From Glycine soja (Eukaryota > Streptophyta > Magnoliopsida > Fabales > Fabaceae), in the NCBI RefSeq assembly GCF_004193775.1, contig NC_041005.1, positions 18,881,865-18,945,864 of the forward strand: a stretch of DNA of 64,000 nt. The letters run 5' to 3'. The notes beneath the pieces are model-generated. The model ran no database searches and was not told the DNA's origin. It saw nothing but the letters and a program-made list of their open reading frames with translations. The first letter of the stretch is position 1, and every line of letters begins with the position of its first letter. Shown here in pieces: positions 46,126-57,684 of the stretch. The position numbers were made by a program, and so were the translations under genes.

Positions 46126-47541
46126 TGTTAGTCGATGAATACGACTAACTTTTGTGTATAAAACCTGTGTATATTGTATAAAACTTTCCCAATTTATGGT
46201 TGTTTTGTAATACTATAAGTACTTTTTTTTACATATAGGTAATAGATAATTTATACTTTTGTTTTGTGCGTTTAATAATCAATTTCTCTCAATTTCAGGT
46301 TACATAGGCAACTTTGGCAAAGTGCTGTTTTTCACTCTTGCGCTAAGCCAAGTTGCTGACTTAGCAAGAATTCGCTAAGCGCAACCTTCAGTGGCTAAGC
46401 GCGAGGAAGAATCCAGAAGAAGATGAGCTGTCAAGTTCGCTAAGCTTGCCACTCTAGGTCATCAAGCGCACCGCTTCAGCTCATCCTCTAAGTGAAACAA
46501 GTGCACTAAGCCAAAATCCACTTATGCCCACTAAGCGATCCAGATCTGCGCTAAGCGCATGAGCACGAACAAGGCCACCTATTTAAGCCTGAAATCAGAT
46601 TTGCAAAGAGAGTTTTGGCACTTTTCTTGAGAAGCTCTGCATGCATGAAGGTTCTAGAGAAAGAAAGGTCCAAGTTCCATAGAGTTTTGAGAGATTTTTC
46701 CATGTGAAGATCTGCAGAGACACGAGTTCGAAGCGGAAGCCATTCTGAGAGCTTGAGATGAGTTTGTGAGTGATTGTGAGATCCTAGAGGTGAAGGAGAC
46801 ATTCTCACCACTTGTGTTTTTGCAGTCTTTCATCTTGTTCTTCTCTTTGTTGTAAAGGAGGTTTTCGAACTATGGAAAGTTAAATCCTTTGTTGGATCTT
46901 CCCTGTAGGTACCTGATGTAAATATATTTCTATCTATGTAATGATGTTTTGTGTGTTCTTTGTGCTATCTTCTTTTGATTCTAGTGTGCTTTTACCTTGA
47001 TCATGTAGATGCATGCTTTGTTAGGGTCATTCAACAGTGGAAACTGGTCTGATTCTAAAGTCTTTGATAGTACGGGACTAAGTTGTTGTGCTATCACGAG
47101 GAATCGGGGTACAAGAACTTAGTTGTGTATGTGTGTCTTAATGCGGTCTTGGTTGAGTTTAGTCTTACAAGAGGAATCTGCGGACGAGGCTTGATCAGGA
47201 CTAGGCTAGGCTATCATGAGGAATCGGGGTCTAGCAGTCCAAGAGACAACATAGGAATGCATGAGCATTGTTAAATAGAGAACATCCTTTTTAGCATTAG
47301 GAACCTAAAAGGAAGACCAATGCATTCTCTACTTATTTTTACACAGTATTTCTCTTGTGTGATTTTCTTTCTTTTTGCCTAGATAGTTTAAATACCTGTT
47401 CATAACCACAATCATATTTTTATACCAGACGCCTATTTATCAAAATAGCTTGCCAGATAACACAAGTTCCCCGAGAGTTCGATACTCGGTTCTTACCGTT
47501 TTATACTACTTGTGCGATCCGATATACTTGCCGGTTGTGAA
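46126..47541 (+). repeat. 3' LTR of the Athila-like element
   Basis: It matches the 5' LTR throughout. CGCTAAGCG-type motifs lie at about 46340-46562, followed by TATA-like CTATTTAAG (46579-46587). The ORFs on both strands inside it are repeated in the 5' LTR and are not genes. Confidence 0.92.
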
Positions 47542-48640
47542 TAGTTGCTCTACCAAATATAATACTATCATCAATGAAAAAAAAAGATGTGAAACAAAAG
47601 GAGCTTGAGGGTAAACCTTGATCCCATGTAACAAGTTATCACTGACTGCCTTTGTAATTAAAGTGGAAAATGCTTTAGCATAAAGGATGAATTTGTAAGA
47701 GGACAAGGGGTCCCCTTACGTCAACCCCAGTAAGCCTTGAACCCTTTAGAGGGTGCCCCATTAATCAAAACAACAAAGCACACAATGGTGATGCACTTGA
47801 GGATGAGATCACACCAATGATTGGGAAAACCCATCTTGACCAGAATTCTTTCTAGGAACTTCCATTTGACTCTATTGTAGGCTTTGTACATGTTGAGCTT
47901 AAGAGCCATAGAGCCTTGCCTCCCTATCTATCTATGTTGCATATAGTGAAAAGTTTCAAAGGCTGCCAAAGCATTATCAGTTATGAGACGTCCCGATACA
48001 TAGGAAATTTGTTTCAGATACTAGGTTGGGAAAAATCACCTTAAGTCTGTTAGATATCATTTTGGTAACGAACTTAAAAATCACATTACAAAGACTTATC
48101 AATTTGAATTCACCCAAATGAGTGGGGTTTTTGACTTTTGGTATGAGGGAAATGAAGGTTTTGTTCAAATTTGTTGGATCAACCCCATTATTCAATATAT
48201 TCAGAACCAAGCTCACAACTTCCTTGCATACTTGAGGCCAAAATTTCTAGAAATGAGGGTTGGGGTTCCATCTGGCCCCAGGCTTTAGTGGAACCCATTT
48301 GCAGCAAGGCTTCATAGACTTCTTCCACTATAAACACTTTATTCAGAACTTGAGAGTGGTCAGCCAAGATTTTCCCTTCAACTAAAGAGGCAATTTCATC
48401 AATATGTTAAGGATTGGAAGATGAGAACAAGTTAGAAAAGTAATATGTAATGGCCACTTCAATACCATCTTTATCTCTCACAAAGTCTCCATTTTCTTTT
48501 TGAACCTTGGAGATAGAGTTCACCCTTTGTCTTTGGGAAGCTTTTCAGTGAAAAATTTAGTGTTCTTAGCACCATGTTTAAGCTAGGAAGCACATGACTT
48601 CTACCTACAATGGTTTTCTTCAAGTTTTAGAATTTCATCT
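47542..48640 (-). pseudogene. LINE segment: reverse transcriptase
   Basis: The minus strand reads LKHGAKNTKFFTEKLP, the RT N-terminal region (SLVLNILNNGVDPTNLNKTF, SLIPKVKNPTHLGEF), then MALKLNMYKAYNRVKW. The catalytic FIDDSIIFGRAT lies just before the Athila-like insertion (47545-47580). LINE RT primes on nicked target DNA (family knowledge). Frameshifts and stops interrupt the reading, so it is not functional. Confidence 0.8.
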
Positions 48641-50113
48641 TGTAGTGATCAAAATGTCACAAGAAAGGGGGTTGAATTGTGACTTTGCCAAATCTTCCTG
48701 AAACTTTAACCATTTTGAACTTTTACTCAAGATTACCTTGGTGTTCAAAAAGTCTTGACATAGAGGTTCAAGCACTTAGGTATCTAAGATCTCTAAGTGG
48801 TTAGTCACAACACTCATTATTAAATGTTTGATATGATTATGAGAACCTAATGTCAATGCTCATTTGCTTATGTTTAGAATTTAATTACTTAAATAAAAGC
48901 ATTTTTTAGAATACTATTATTATGAAAAACTCAGTTTATGTTATGTAGATGTAGTACTAAGAATGTTGTTGTTCATAATGATGTGCTCAAAAAGCTATTA
49001 CTCGAAATGTTGTTTCCAACTTTTCATGCATAAAACCATTTTTATGTTTTATGAAAGTTTTCATACTTTGATGCATACGATTGAACTGGTCTAACACAAC
49101 ACAAATCTTGTCATCACAAATATGATTTAGTTTAGATATGCCATTTTACAAAACAATTAAGCTTGTTATGAAAACCTTCTTATGTATGCATTATGATATA
49201 TGTCATTCTGATTCTCAGAACGTTTTGATGCAAACGCAATATATTTGACAACAAATAACATAATGTAAAGAGGAAAGGGAAAAATGATTCAACACAAGAA
49301 TTTTTATATTGGTTCACCCTAACCTTGGGCTACATTTAATCCTTACCCAAATTGATGAGATTTCCACTAACACAACCAACAACATGCTAGCTTTTCACAA
49401 CTGCCAACCACTTGTTCGACTTCACAATATCTCCCTCACCACAGCACCACACCTAGTCTTGGCTTAGAGATAACCTGTCACAACCACAACACCATAGGAG
49501 AAACAATCCAAGTATTCTTCACCTCTTCAGGTGGGCTTAACCCATAGAATAATTCTCCTCACTTTTGGGAAGCAAAACCAACTCAACCACGACACCTACT
49601 TGGTCATGAGAGAGAAAATACAAGTTCCAAGCTACCCATGTATTATTTTAGTATAGCCTCTTCAAGATGCCATCTTAGAGACTTTTTCTAATCTACCTGC
49701 ATTCCATGGGTTCTCCCTATCACTTCTCTCTCAACTAAACTTAACCCACATAGTTAATTTGAAATACATACATATTACAAACTAGGAAAAGGTGTTTGAT
49801 AGGTTTTTACATCTTTATAACACTCATTAGGGAGAATTTTCTTTGAAGCTCTAAGCTGTATGCATTCTTGTCGCAACCATCCTGAACTCAGAACACATTT
49901 GGAGTGAAAATTGGGTGACTTCTTTTTGAAGTTGACAAACTACTTTTAACTTTACAGTTGTCAGCTCCTTTTTTATCAGTCCATTCTAATGATCAAATTT
50001 TGAGAAACTTTCTAATGGTATATTAGAACTGTATTCTAATGTTGCTGAGAAAGGACCTATTCTGATGTAGGTTTTTTCTGATAGAGATAACAAGATATAA
50101 CATTGTAGATAGC

Positions 50114-50985
50114 TGATGTAAGCTCCATTGGAGCTTGTAGGCCTTGGATCTTCTTCATCAATGGATTCCTTTGCTTCTTGGAAGATGAATGGCAGTAGAA
50201 TGGAGAAGGAAGAGAGAGAGGAGATGCCACTTCAAGGAGAAGATGAGTCTATAAGAAGATCACCACCATAGGAGGCCATGGATAAGAGCTTGGAGGAAGA
50301 AGGAGATGAATAAAGGGAGAGGAAGAGAAGAGCACGAAAATTTGTGCTCTAAAAGAGCTCTGAAATCTGAAGTTTAATTTTCAAATGATCAAAGTTCCAA
50401 AAAATGCACACACATGGCCTCTATTTATAGCCTAAGTGTCACACAAAATTGGAGGGAAATTTGAATTTCTATTCAAATTTTACTTGAATTTGAAATTCCA
50501 CTAAGTGTGCTTAGGTGTCATGAGGCATGTAAAGCATGAAGGACATGCACAAAGTGTGACTATATGATGTGGCAATGGGGTGTAGCAAGCAAATGCTCAC
50601 CTTCCCCTCTAAAATTTAATTGGATTGGGCTTCTCCCTATTCAATTAAATTTATTTACCAACGCACACACCAAATATTCACTCAATGCATGTGAAATTAC
50701 AAAACTACCCCTAATACAAAAACTAGTCTAGGTGCCCTAAAATACAAGGGTTGGAAAATTCTACATTTCAAGGGTACCCTACCTATATTATGGAGCCCTA
50801 AATACAAGGCCCAAAAATAATGAAACCTTAATCAAATATTTACAAAGATAAGTGGGCTCGTACTTAGCCCATGGGTCCAAAATCTACCCTAAGGCTCATG
50901 AGAACCCTAGGGCCTTCTCTTGCATCTCTGGCCCAATCTACTTGGAGTCTTCTATCCAATGCCCTTGCGGGGTAGGATTGCATCA
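50114..50985 (-). repeat. CRM-like solo LTR
   Basis: On the minus strand it runs from TGATGCAATCC (50985) to CTTACATCA (50114), matching the LTRs of the element at 27689. It is flanked by a perfect ATAGC duplication (50109-50113 and 50986-50990). TATAAATAG lies at 50429-50421 on the minus strand. Confidence 0.93.
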
Positions 50986-51081
50986 ATAGCTCAACTCCAT
51001 CAATCCAAACACTTCATCATAGAAAATATCATTTTTAAGTAGCATTCTTCAACATAGGTAACATGTGAAAGTTGTTGTTGT

Positions 51082-51500
51082 TGTGTTAGTGTTTTGTACT
51101 TGTTGATTGTTGGATGATGGACAACAGAGATAGGGTGGATGATAGTGGTTGTTTGCTTCAGTACTCTTGTCTTCTGAATAGGTCATCCAATCCTCTATAA
51201 TCTGGTGGAGCGTCCAGTCACATAGAAGGAAGCATCCAATCTGGTGGTTCATTAACATAGGTCGTGTTGTAACTTTAACTATTTTCTATTTTTCTATTGT
51301 AACAATTTTAGGTTAGACAATTAGTTGTTGTCTCCTTTGTAAGAAGCTATTTTCTGGGTTTAGAGAGCTTGAGATTGATTAAGACCCTTTAATTGTAAAT
51401 TTTGTTATTCGCAATAAACTTAACAATTTTGCACGATATCTCTATTCTTCTATCATTTGTGCTTCCCTATCTGAATAGAATTTCTTGAATCTTCCCAACA
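51082..51500 (+). repeat. 5' LTR of the copia element
   Basis: Its end is clear: CTTCCCAACA, two bases before the primer site. The last 60 or so bases match 53775-53843. The start is tentative. Confidence 0.5.
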
Positions 51501-51502
51501 AA

Positions 51503-51516
51503 TTGGTATCTAGAGC
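51503..51516 (+). promoter_or_regulatory. Copia primer binding site, initiator tRNA-Met type
   Basis: TTGGTATCTAGAGC follows the LTR end and resembles the usual initiator-Met site. Confidence 0.75.
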
Positions 51517-51788
51517 TTAAGTTCTAGATTAGTTCCACATCTATTTCATGGTAGATCAAGTCATCAGTGGTCAACCATTCTATTTGTTATTTATCCATGC
51601 CGCATCTTTAAGATTCTATTAAGAAGTTGGCCAACACAATCAAGATTAAGAAATTCACAAGGAAGAATAGCTTAAGCCTTTGGTGCATAGAGATGCAAGC
51701 CTTGTTGAAAGAATAGGGCATATGGGCTCCTCTCTCTAGTCAATTGTTGAAGATTAATAAGTAAATGCTTGAGTTATAAGAGGAAAAG

Positions 51789-52412
51789 GTGTATTCGTTA
51801 ATTCTCTTATCTTTGTCTGATGAGGTTCCTTATGAAGTTTTTGAAGAACTAACTGTTGTAGGGCTTTGTCTCAATTTGGAGAAACTCTTCATGACAAAAT
51901 CAATCTACGACAAGTTGTTTATCAAACAATGTTTGTTTGGCTTTCAAAGGAGGGAAGGTATGCCACTGAAAGAACATCTTGATGAAATAAACTATGTTTT
52001 GATGGAGCTACGCGACATTGATGTCAAGATGGAAGATGAAGATCTGGAAATTATTTTGTTAGCCTTTTTTCCTCCTTTCTATGAGAATTTTGTTAGTTCT
52101 TTTAATGTAGGCAAAGACTCCATTACACTTGAAGAAGTCAAGTCCAGTCTCTATTCTTAAGAGCTTCGACTAAAGGTGTTTGGGAATGGTGATGAAGCCT
52201 CTGCATTTGGATTATCGAGGACTGGTTATGCTAAAAGGCAAAAGAAGAAGAAAGACAAAGGCGGTAAGAAGAGCAAAGTAGATCCAAAGGACATCTGCAG
52301 TTACTACAAAGAATCGGGTCACTGGAAGCGAGATTGTCCAAAGAAAGATTATGTTGCTACTCTTGTTCAAAATGACTCTATCAAAAAGAGATTTGTTTCA
52401 AGATATTGGTGA
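51789..52412 (+). pseudogene. Copia gag (broken)
   Basis: The reading includes LFIKQCLFGFQRREGMPLKE, INYVLMELRDIDVKMEDED and ILLAFFPPFYENFV, as in copia gag. TAA at 52158 is followed in frame by a Lys-rich tract and a zinc knuckle in which the second Cys is Tyr (CSYYKESGHWKRDC), so metal binding would fail. It ends at 52412 and the protease continues in another frame from about 52400. Confidence 0.8.
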
Positions 52413-52827
52413 ACAATTACAACAACATTTTGAACAATGGGTACTAGACTCATGTTATTCTTATCATATGTGTCCACACAGACATTGGTTTGTCACATAT
52501 GAGAAGAATTTTGATGGTAACGTCCTCATCAGTGACGATGCTCCTTGTAAGTCTGTCATTATAGGTTCTATACCAATCAGAATGCATGATGGTGTTGTTA
52601 GAACCTTGATTAAAGTTCATCATGTTCTAGAGCTTGAGAAAAATATTGTATGTATGGGTGCCCTGGATTCAAAAGGCTTTTCTTGCTGGATTGAAGGTGG
52701 AGTTACGTTGATCGAAGGGAAAGGGTGGTCTATGAAGAATCAAACAGGAAATATAGCAAAGTGTCTTAGGACTGACAATGACCTGGAACTTTGTTCTACC
52801 GAATCCAATGAATTATTGTTAGGTTGA
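52400..52827 (+). pseudogene. Copia protease and integrase fragment
   Basis: The protease region reads WVLDSCYSYHMCP; the active-site triplet is DSC rather than DSG. It runs on to NIVCMGALDSKGF. The end, NQTGNIAKCLRTDNDLELCS, belongs to the middle of integrase, so the integrase zinc finger and first core Asp are deleted. A diverged second copy of the last 95 or so bases follows at 52826-52920. Confidence 0.75.
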
Positions 52828-52920
52828 AGGTGGAATTATGTTGATTATAGGGAAAAAGAAGTTTGTGAAGAATCAGACAGGAAAAACAGTAAAGTGTCTT
52901 AGGTCTGACAATGGCTTGGA

Positions 52921-53640
52921 AAAAAGCAAGGTGGAGGATGGACCCACATATATCTACTACTCTATGCGGACGACATGCTTAAAGCATCTCAAAATTTTTT
53001 GGCAATTTAGAAGTTGAAGTCATTACTCAGTAGTGAATTTAAGATGATGGACATGAGAGTTATTGAAAAGATTTTAGGCATGGAGATCAAGAGGGATGAA
53101 GTCCGTAAGAAGTTATTTCTATGTCAAAAGGAATACATTTAGAAAATGCTAAATCATTTTGGGATGGAATTTGCAAAAGTAGTATGTACTCCTCTGATAG
53201 CGTCCATTCGTCTACCTGAACTCAATAGTACTCGGTCAGAATTAGAGAAGGAATACATGTTTTCTGTTCCTTATGCAAGTGTTATAGGTAGTCTCATGTA
53301 TGTTATAGTATACCCTCGATCAAACCTGGCACAAATAGTCAGTGTTGCAAGTAGGTATATGGGTAATCCTAGGAAGGAACATTGGCAAGTTATGAAATGT
53401 ATTCAGGTACCTTAAGGGTACAACTGATATTAGACTCATCTACCATGGAGACACGTCCTACGTTGGTTACTTAGATTCTGAACATGCTACTGATTTGGAT
53501 GCAAGGAGATCTATGATTGGGTATGCATTCACGATTGGAAACTCTCTTGTTAGTTGGAAGGCAACACTTCAGCCCACAGTGGCTTTATCCGCTATAGAGG
53601 CAGAGTACATGGCTCTGGAAAAAGTAGCAATGTAAGGAAT
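52921..53640 (+). pseudogene. Copia RT end and RNase H
   Basis: The catalytic YADD (LLLYADDML, about 52965) is followed by the RT C-terminus (MLNHFGMEFAKVVCTPL, YASVIGSLMYV). RNase H follows with GYLDSEHATDLDARRS, TLQPTVALSAIEAEYMAL. Several stops and frameshifts are present. The N-terminal half of RT is missing: an integrase piece is joined to the region just before YADD. The sequence after RNase H runs quickly into the last part of the 3' LTR. Confidence 0.85.
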
Positions 53641-53768
53641 CTAGATGAAGGTTCTGATTACTAATCTTTGGTTTCCATAAGAAAATGCTTTCATTTTCTA
53701 CAACAGTTTGAGTGCAATTTGTTTAGTCAAGGATTAAGTCACCATGGTAGTGGTACAAGAGATTCGAT

Positions 53769-53843
53769 GAATTCATTATCTCTCTTCTCTTTCTATCATT
53801 TGTGCTTCCCTTATTGAACATAATTTCTTGAATCTTCCCAATA
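53769..53843 (+). repeat. Truncated 3' LTR of the copia element
   Basis: Only the last 75 or so bases remain, sharing ATCATTTGTGCTTCCCT and TTTCTTGAATCTTCCCAA with 51450-51500. Confidence 0.7.
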
Positions 53844-54284
53844 GTTGCACACCATATCTTCTCAAGGACATTCTTAGTTTTCCACTTGTGCATCTTCTAA
53901 TACAGTTAGCACACACATTATAGTGTCCTCAATGTGTGTGACAACATATGGAAATTAGTGAGATGCTATCAACCTTAGTCTTATGATGTTCCCTTTGTAT
54001 GTGTGGCAGCATATGGATAACATGTTGTTGTCTTTGAGGTGTAATATGAACCATTCTAAAGTTCAGTCTTTAAAGTCAAGATCTTCATCATTTTCATGTA
54101 GACTCTGATGCAGCTTCATTCTGATGCATATATACTACATGATCTTGACTTCAATACATCATTTTGATGTAGTTATCTCAGAATCTCTCTTGTCTTAATT
54201 CTAGTTTGTCATCGAAGTGTCATTTTGATGTTCTCATTCTCAGAGTCCTCAATTACACCATTCAAATGTTGACTTTGGTGTTTT

Positions 54285-55182
54285 TGATGGAAGCTTGCTT
54301 GTAAAGCTTCTATGGAGGCTGGATCTTTGAGCTTCAATGAGGTCCTTCAATGGTGACTTTCCACCATGGAGATGTAGTGGAAGGCAAAGGAGAAGAGGAG
54401 AGGGGAGGCGCCATCCACAAGGGAATAAGCCATGGAATAAGCCATGGAAGAAGGAGCTTCACCACCAAGAATGTTCCTTGGATAAGAAGCTTGAAAAGGA
54501 TGCTTTAATGGAGGAAAACAAAGAGAGAAGGGGGGAGCATGAAATTTAAGGAATAAAAGAGGGAGATAAGTGGAACTTTGAAGTGTGTCTCATAAGACTT
54601 TCATTCATCAAAGTTACAACAAGTGTTACACATGCTTTTATTTATAGACTAGGTAGCTTCCTTGAGAAGCTTTCTTGAGAAAACTTCCTTGAGAAGCTTC
54701 TTTGAGAAAACTTCCTTGAGAAGCTAAAACTTAGCTACACACACCCCTGTAAAAGCTAAGCTCACCTCCTTGAGAAGCTAGAGCTTAGCTACACACACCT
54801 CTCTAATAGCTAAGCTCACCTCCTTGAGATGAGAAGCTAGAGCTTAGCTACACACCCCCTATAATAGTTAAGCTCACCCCCATGACAAAATACATGAAAA
54901 TACAAAAAAGTCCCTACTACAAAGACTACTCAAAACGCCATGAAATACAAGGCTAAAACCCTATACTACTAGAACGGCCAAAATACAAGGCCCAAAAGAA
55001 GAAAAAAACCTATTCTAATATTTACAAAGAAGAGTGGACCCAACCTTGGCCCATGGGCTCAAAAATCTACCCTAAGGTTCATAAGAACCCTAAGGCCTTC
55101 TTTATCAGCTCTAGCCCAATCCTCTTGGAGCCTCTTTCTCATGGCTCTGGTAACTGGTCCTTTCCTAGGGAGGATTGCATCA
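54285..55182 (-). repeat. 3' LTR of the truncated CRM-like element
   Basis: On the minus strand it starts TGATGCAATCC (55182) and ends GCTTCCATCA (54285). TATAAATAA is at 54646-54638 on that strand. Confidence 0.85.
54655..54870 (-). repeat. GAGAAGCTT/AGCTTAGCT repeat array upstream of the LTR TATA box
   Basis: Units such as CCTTGAGAAGCTT recur about every 20-25 bases from 54657 to 54722. Three longer units of about 60 bases (TTAGCTACACACACC, GCTAAGCTCACC) fill the rest. On the minus strand the array lies immediately upstream of the TATA box. It is absent from the other CRM-like LTRs here. Confidence 0.85.
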
Positions 55183-55197
55183 TCCCCTCCCCCTTGA
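55183..55197 (-). promoter_or_regulatory. Polypurine tract of the truncated CRM-like element
   Basis: On the minus strand TCAAGGGGGAGGGGA precedes TGATGCAATCC, as in the copy at 35095. Confidence 0.85.
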
Positions 55198-56735
55198 AGA
55201 GGATGTGACCTCAAATCTATTGGTTCCTCCTCCTCTATATCAGCTCCACCTGCAAAAGGAATTTAATCAGAAATATTAAAAGTGGTGCTGACTCCATAGT
55301 CTCTTGGGAGGTCCAACCTATAGGCATTATTATTGATCCTCTCCAAGACCTGAAAAGGTCCATCCCCTCTAGGGCTAAGCTTGGATTTCCTTTTAGTAGG
55401 GAATCTATCCTTCCTAAGATGGATCCAAACCCAGTCCCCCTCATTAAGAACTAGCTCATTTCTTCCTCTATTGCCCTTAGTTGAATACACCTTTGTTTGG
55501 TTCTCTATTTGGGTCTTAACCCTCTCATGCAACTTCTTTACAAACTCTGACCTAGATTCCCCATCTTTATGTATAAAAGAAGTGTAAAGTGGGAGGGGAA
55601 TGAGGTCTAAGGGTGTTAAGGGATTGAACCCATAGACAACCTCAAAAGGGGATTGCTTGGTGGTTCTATGAACCCCCCTGTTGTAGGAAAATTCTACATG
55701 AGGAAGATACTCATCCCAAGACTTATGGTTGCCTTTTAGAAGAGCCCTTAAAAGGGTGGATAAAGACCTATTCACTACCTCTGTTTGCCCATCAGTTTGT
55801 GGATGACAAGTGGTAGAGAAAAGAAGCTTAGTTCCTAGCTTAGCCCATAATGTTTTCCAGAAGTGGCTAAGGAACTTAGCATCTCTATCTGACACAATGG
55901 TCCTAGGCAAACCATGGAGTCTCACAACTTCCCTAAAAAAGAGTTTTGAGATTTCGGAAGCATCATCCACCTTGTGTCATGGTATAAAGTGTGCCATCTT
56001 GCTAAACATATCCACCACCACAAAGATAGAGTCCACACCTCTTTGGGTTCTAGGGAGCCCAAGGACAAAGTCCATACTAATGTTTACCCAAGGTGTAGAT
56101 GGAATGGGTAAGGGTGTGTATAGCCTATGAGGCATCACCCTAAACTTGGCTTGTAAACAAGCCACACACCTAGTGCAATGCTTATGGACATCTTTCTTCA
56201 TATGGGGCTAATAGAACTTTTCTTTGAGTAAGACAAGGGTCTTGTCTATCCTAAAGTTGCCCATGAGCCCACCCTCATGGCTCTCCTTCACAAGTAATTT
56301 CCTGATGGTTCCTTGGGGTATGCAAAGCTTTCCTTCTTTGAACAAATACCCCTCAGCCAAATAGAATCCATCTTGGGCCTTTTTCCCACAACTCTTGTAA
56401 ATGGGAGAGAAATGTTCATCTAAAGCATTCAAGTCCCTAATGTTATCAGATCCTAAAATTTGAGCTCCTAGGGAGCAAAACAATGTGTGTCTCCTAGAGA
56501 GGGCACCAACTACCACATTTGTTTTTCCCTTTTTGTATTTGATAACATATGGAAATTGCTCTAGGTACTCTACCCATTTTGCATGCCTTTTGTTTAACTT
56601 GCTTTGCCCTCTAATGAGCTTAAGTGATTGATGATCACTATGAATGACAAATTCCTTGGAAACAAGGTAATGTTCCCAAGTTCGGAGTGCTCTTATTAAG
56701 GCGTAAAGCTCTTTATCATAGTTCGGAGTGCTCTT
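55198..56735 (-). pseudogene. RNase H and integrase of the truncated CRM-like element
   Basis: The minus-strand frame begins with the RNase H piece [19 protein letters not shown], then [11 protein letters not shown]. Integrase follows with the zinc finger ([17 protein letters not shown]), Asp in MDFVLGLP, Asp in VSDRDAKF and Glu in [10 protein letters not shown]. The stop at 56210-56208 stands where the other copy has Trp (G-to-A). Further stops are near 55971 (Cys in the other copy) and 55263. Gln and Trp codons mutated in the first copy are intact here. The tail LRSHPLQGGGDDA again runs into the LTR. Confidence 0.9.
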
Positions 56736-57684
56736 TATAGGAATGCTTTGATGAGATGACATGACATACTTGTATTCCAAACATTTCGGTGTGAGCTTGT
56801 TGTAGCATGTTATGCTTGCGACTATTTTTTTTATTTCTTTGACACTTTGAATGGCCAAACAAGCTTTTTATGTCTGCATGTTAGTTGTGGAGAATTATAT
56901 CCTTGACATTTAAGCACTGGTCTCATGTCAGTTGGACCACTACAGCATAAGCAATCTTCAAAGCCTTGCAGTTGTGTTATATTGTAAGGACAAAATGACA
57001 TCTTGATCTTGATCTTCGATTTCCTCCAAGATAAAAGTCATATTAGTTCATGAATTCTGCATGAAAGATATAGATCTTTCTATTAGCTTTCCATAAACAC
57101 TGACATCATCTTAAATGCATTTTTGTAACTCAAGTAGTTGTCCAATTATTGCACATATATCAAGTTGTTCAGGCAAGTCAACGTCTACAACTTTAGGCTC
57201 AATTTTGTCCATGATCTAGGTTGTAACAAGCCACCAATGTTGTGTAAAATTTGAAGATTTTTCTTCAATATTTCCATAGCCACCAAGAACAACTCAATTG
57301 TATTTCTAGAACTATAGATACAGTGTGTAGAATGAACTCATTTTGTAAAATAAATTTCATTTTGAGTGTGTTGCAACAATGTTGTACTTCATGTCATGTT
57401 CATTGTGCAAATCTTCATGTTTGCAACATTCTTCTTGTCTTTTAGTTGCTGATTATTTCTCATGGCTTCAGGTTTTTCTCTTTATCCACTAAGATTTCAA
57501 GATTATCATCCTTTCTAAGTGACTCATGATAGCATTGAGTTTACTTAAATTGTTGATCTTTACAAAACTTGTATTTTTTAATACATTTAAGCAAACTCAT
57601 TAGTAGGCATAAACTCAAAAAGGCTTGTGACTTTTGTTCAGAAGGTTTGTCATAACTAAAACACCAAGGGTTTTGGACCCAACA

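Larger units (their letters stand above)
37006..47541 (+). mobile_element. Athila-like Ty3/gypsy element with both LTRs
   Basis: It has LTRs at 37006-38423 and 46126-47541, a tRNA-Asp-type PBS, a heavily shortened gag, pol (RT, RNase H, integrase), a long palindrome-rich stretch, a short 3' ORF and a polypurine tract. It lies in the LINE RT gene just after the catalytic Asp pair. The 3' junction lacks a clean target duplication (left ATTGT or ACAAT; right begins ATAGTTG), so a few bases may be lost. Pol is disabled by many stops. Confidence 0.9.
51082..53843 (+). mobile_element. Ty1/copia element with large deletions
   Basis: It has a 5' LTR ending CTTCCCAACA at 51500, a PBS, gag, protease, fused integrase/RT remnants, RNase H and only about 75 bases of the 3' LTR (ending CTTCCCAATA at 53843). 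The start at 51082 rests on a possible duplication GTTGT/GTTGC and is uncertain. Confidence 0.7.
54285..56735 (-). mobile_element. CRM-like element, 3' half, truncated
   Basis: On the minus strand it contains RNase H, integrase, a polypurine tract and the 3' LTR. RT, gag and the 5' LTR are missing. At the broken end a 16-base direct repeat is found (56679-56694 and 56720-56735). Pol is clearly related to the element at 27689, but the LTR is a different subfamily. Confidence 0.88.
48641..57684 (-). repeat. Copia-type LTR, interrupted by three further insertions
   Basis: On the minus strand it starts TGTTGGGTCC (57684) and ends TTTGATCACTACA (48641). Flanks CATCT (48636-48640) and CATCC (57685-57689) differ by one base, and the LINE frame continues across it. 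Its own pieces are about 48641-50113, 50986-51081, 53844-54284 and 56736-57684, together about 3 kb. Near its 3' end it shares with the LTR at 62452 the purine-rich block before TTGAATT. No internal domain belongs to it, so it is probably a solo LTR. Confidence 0.65.
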
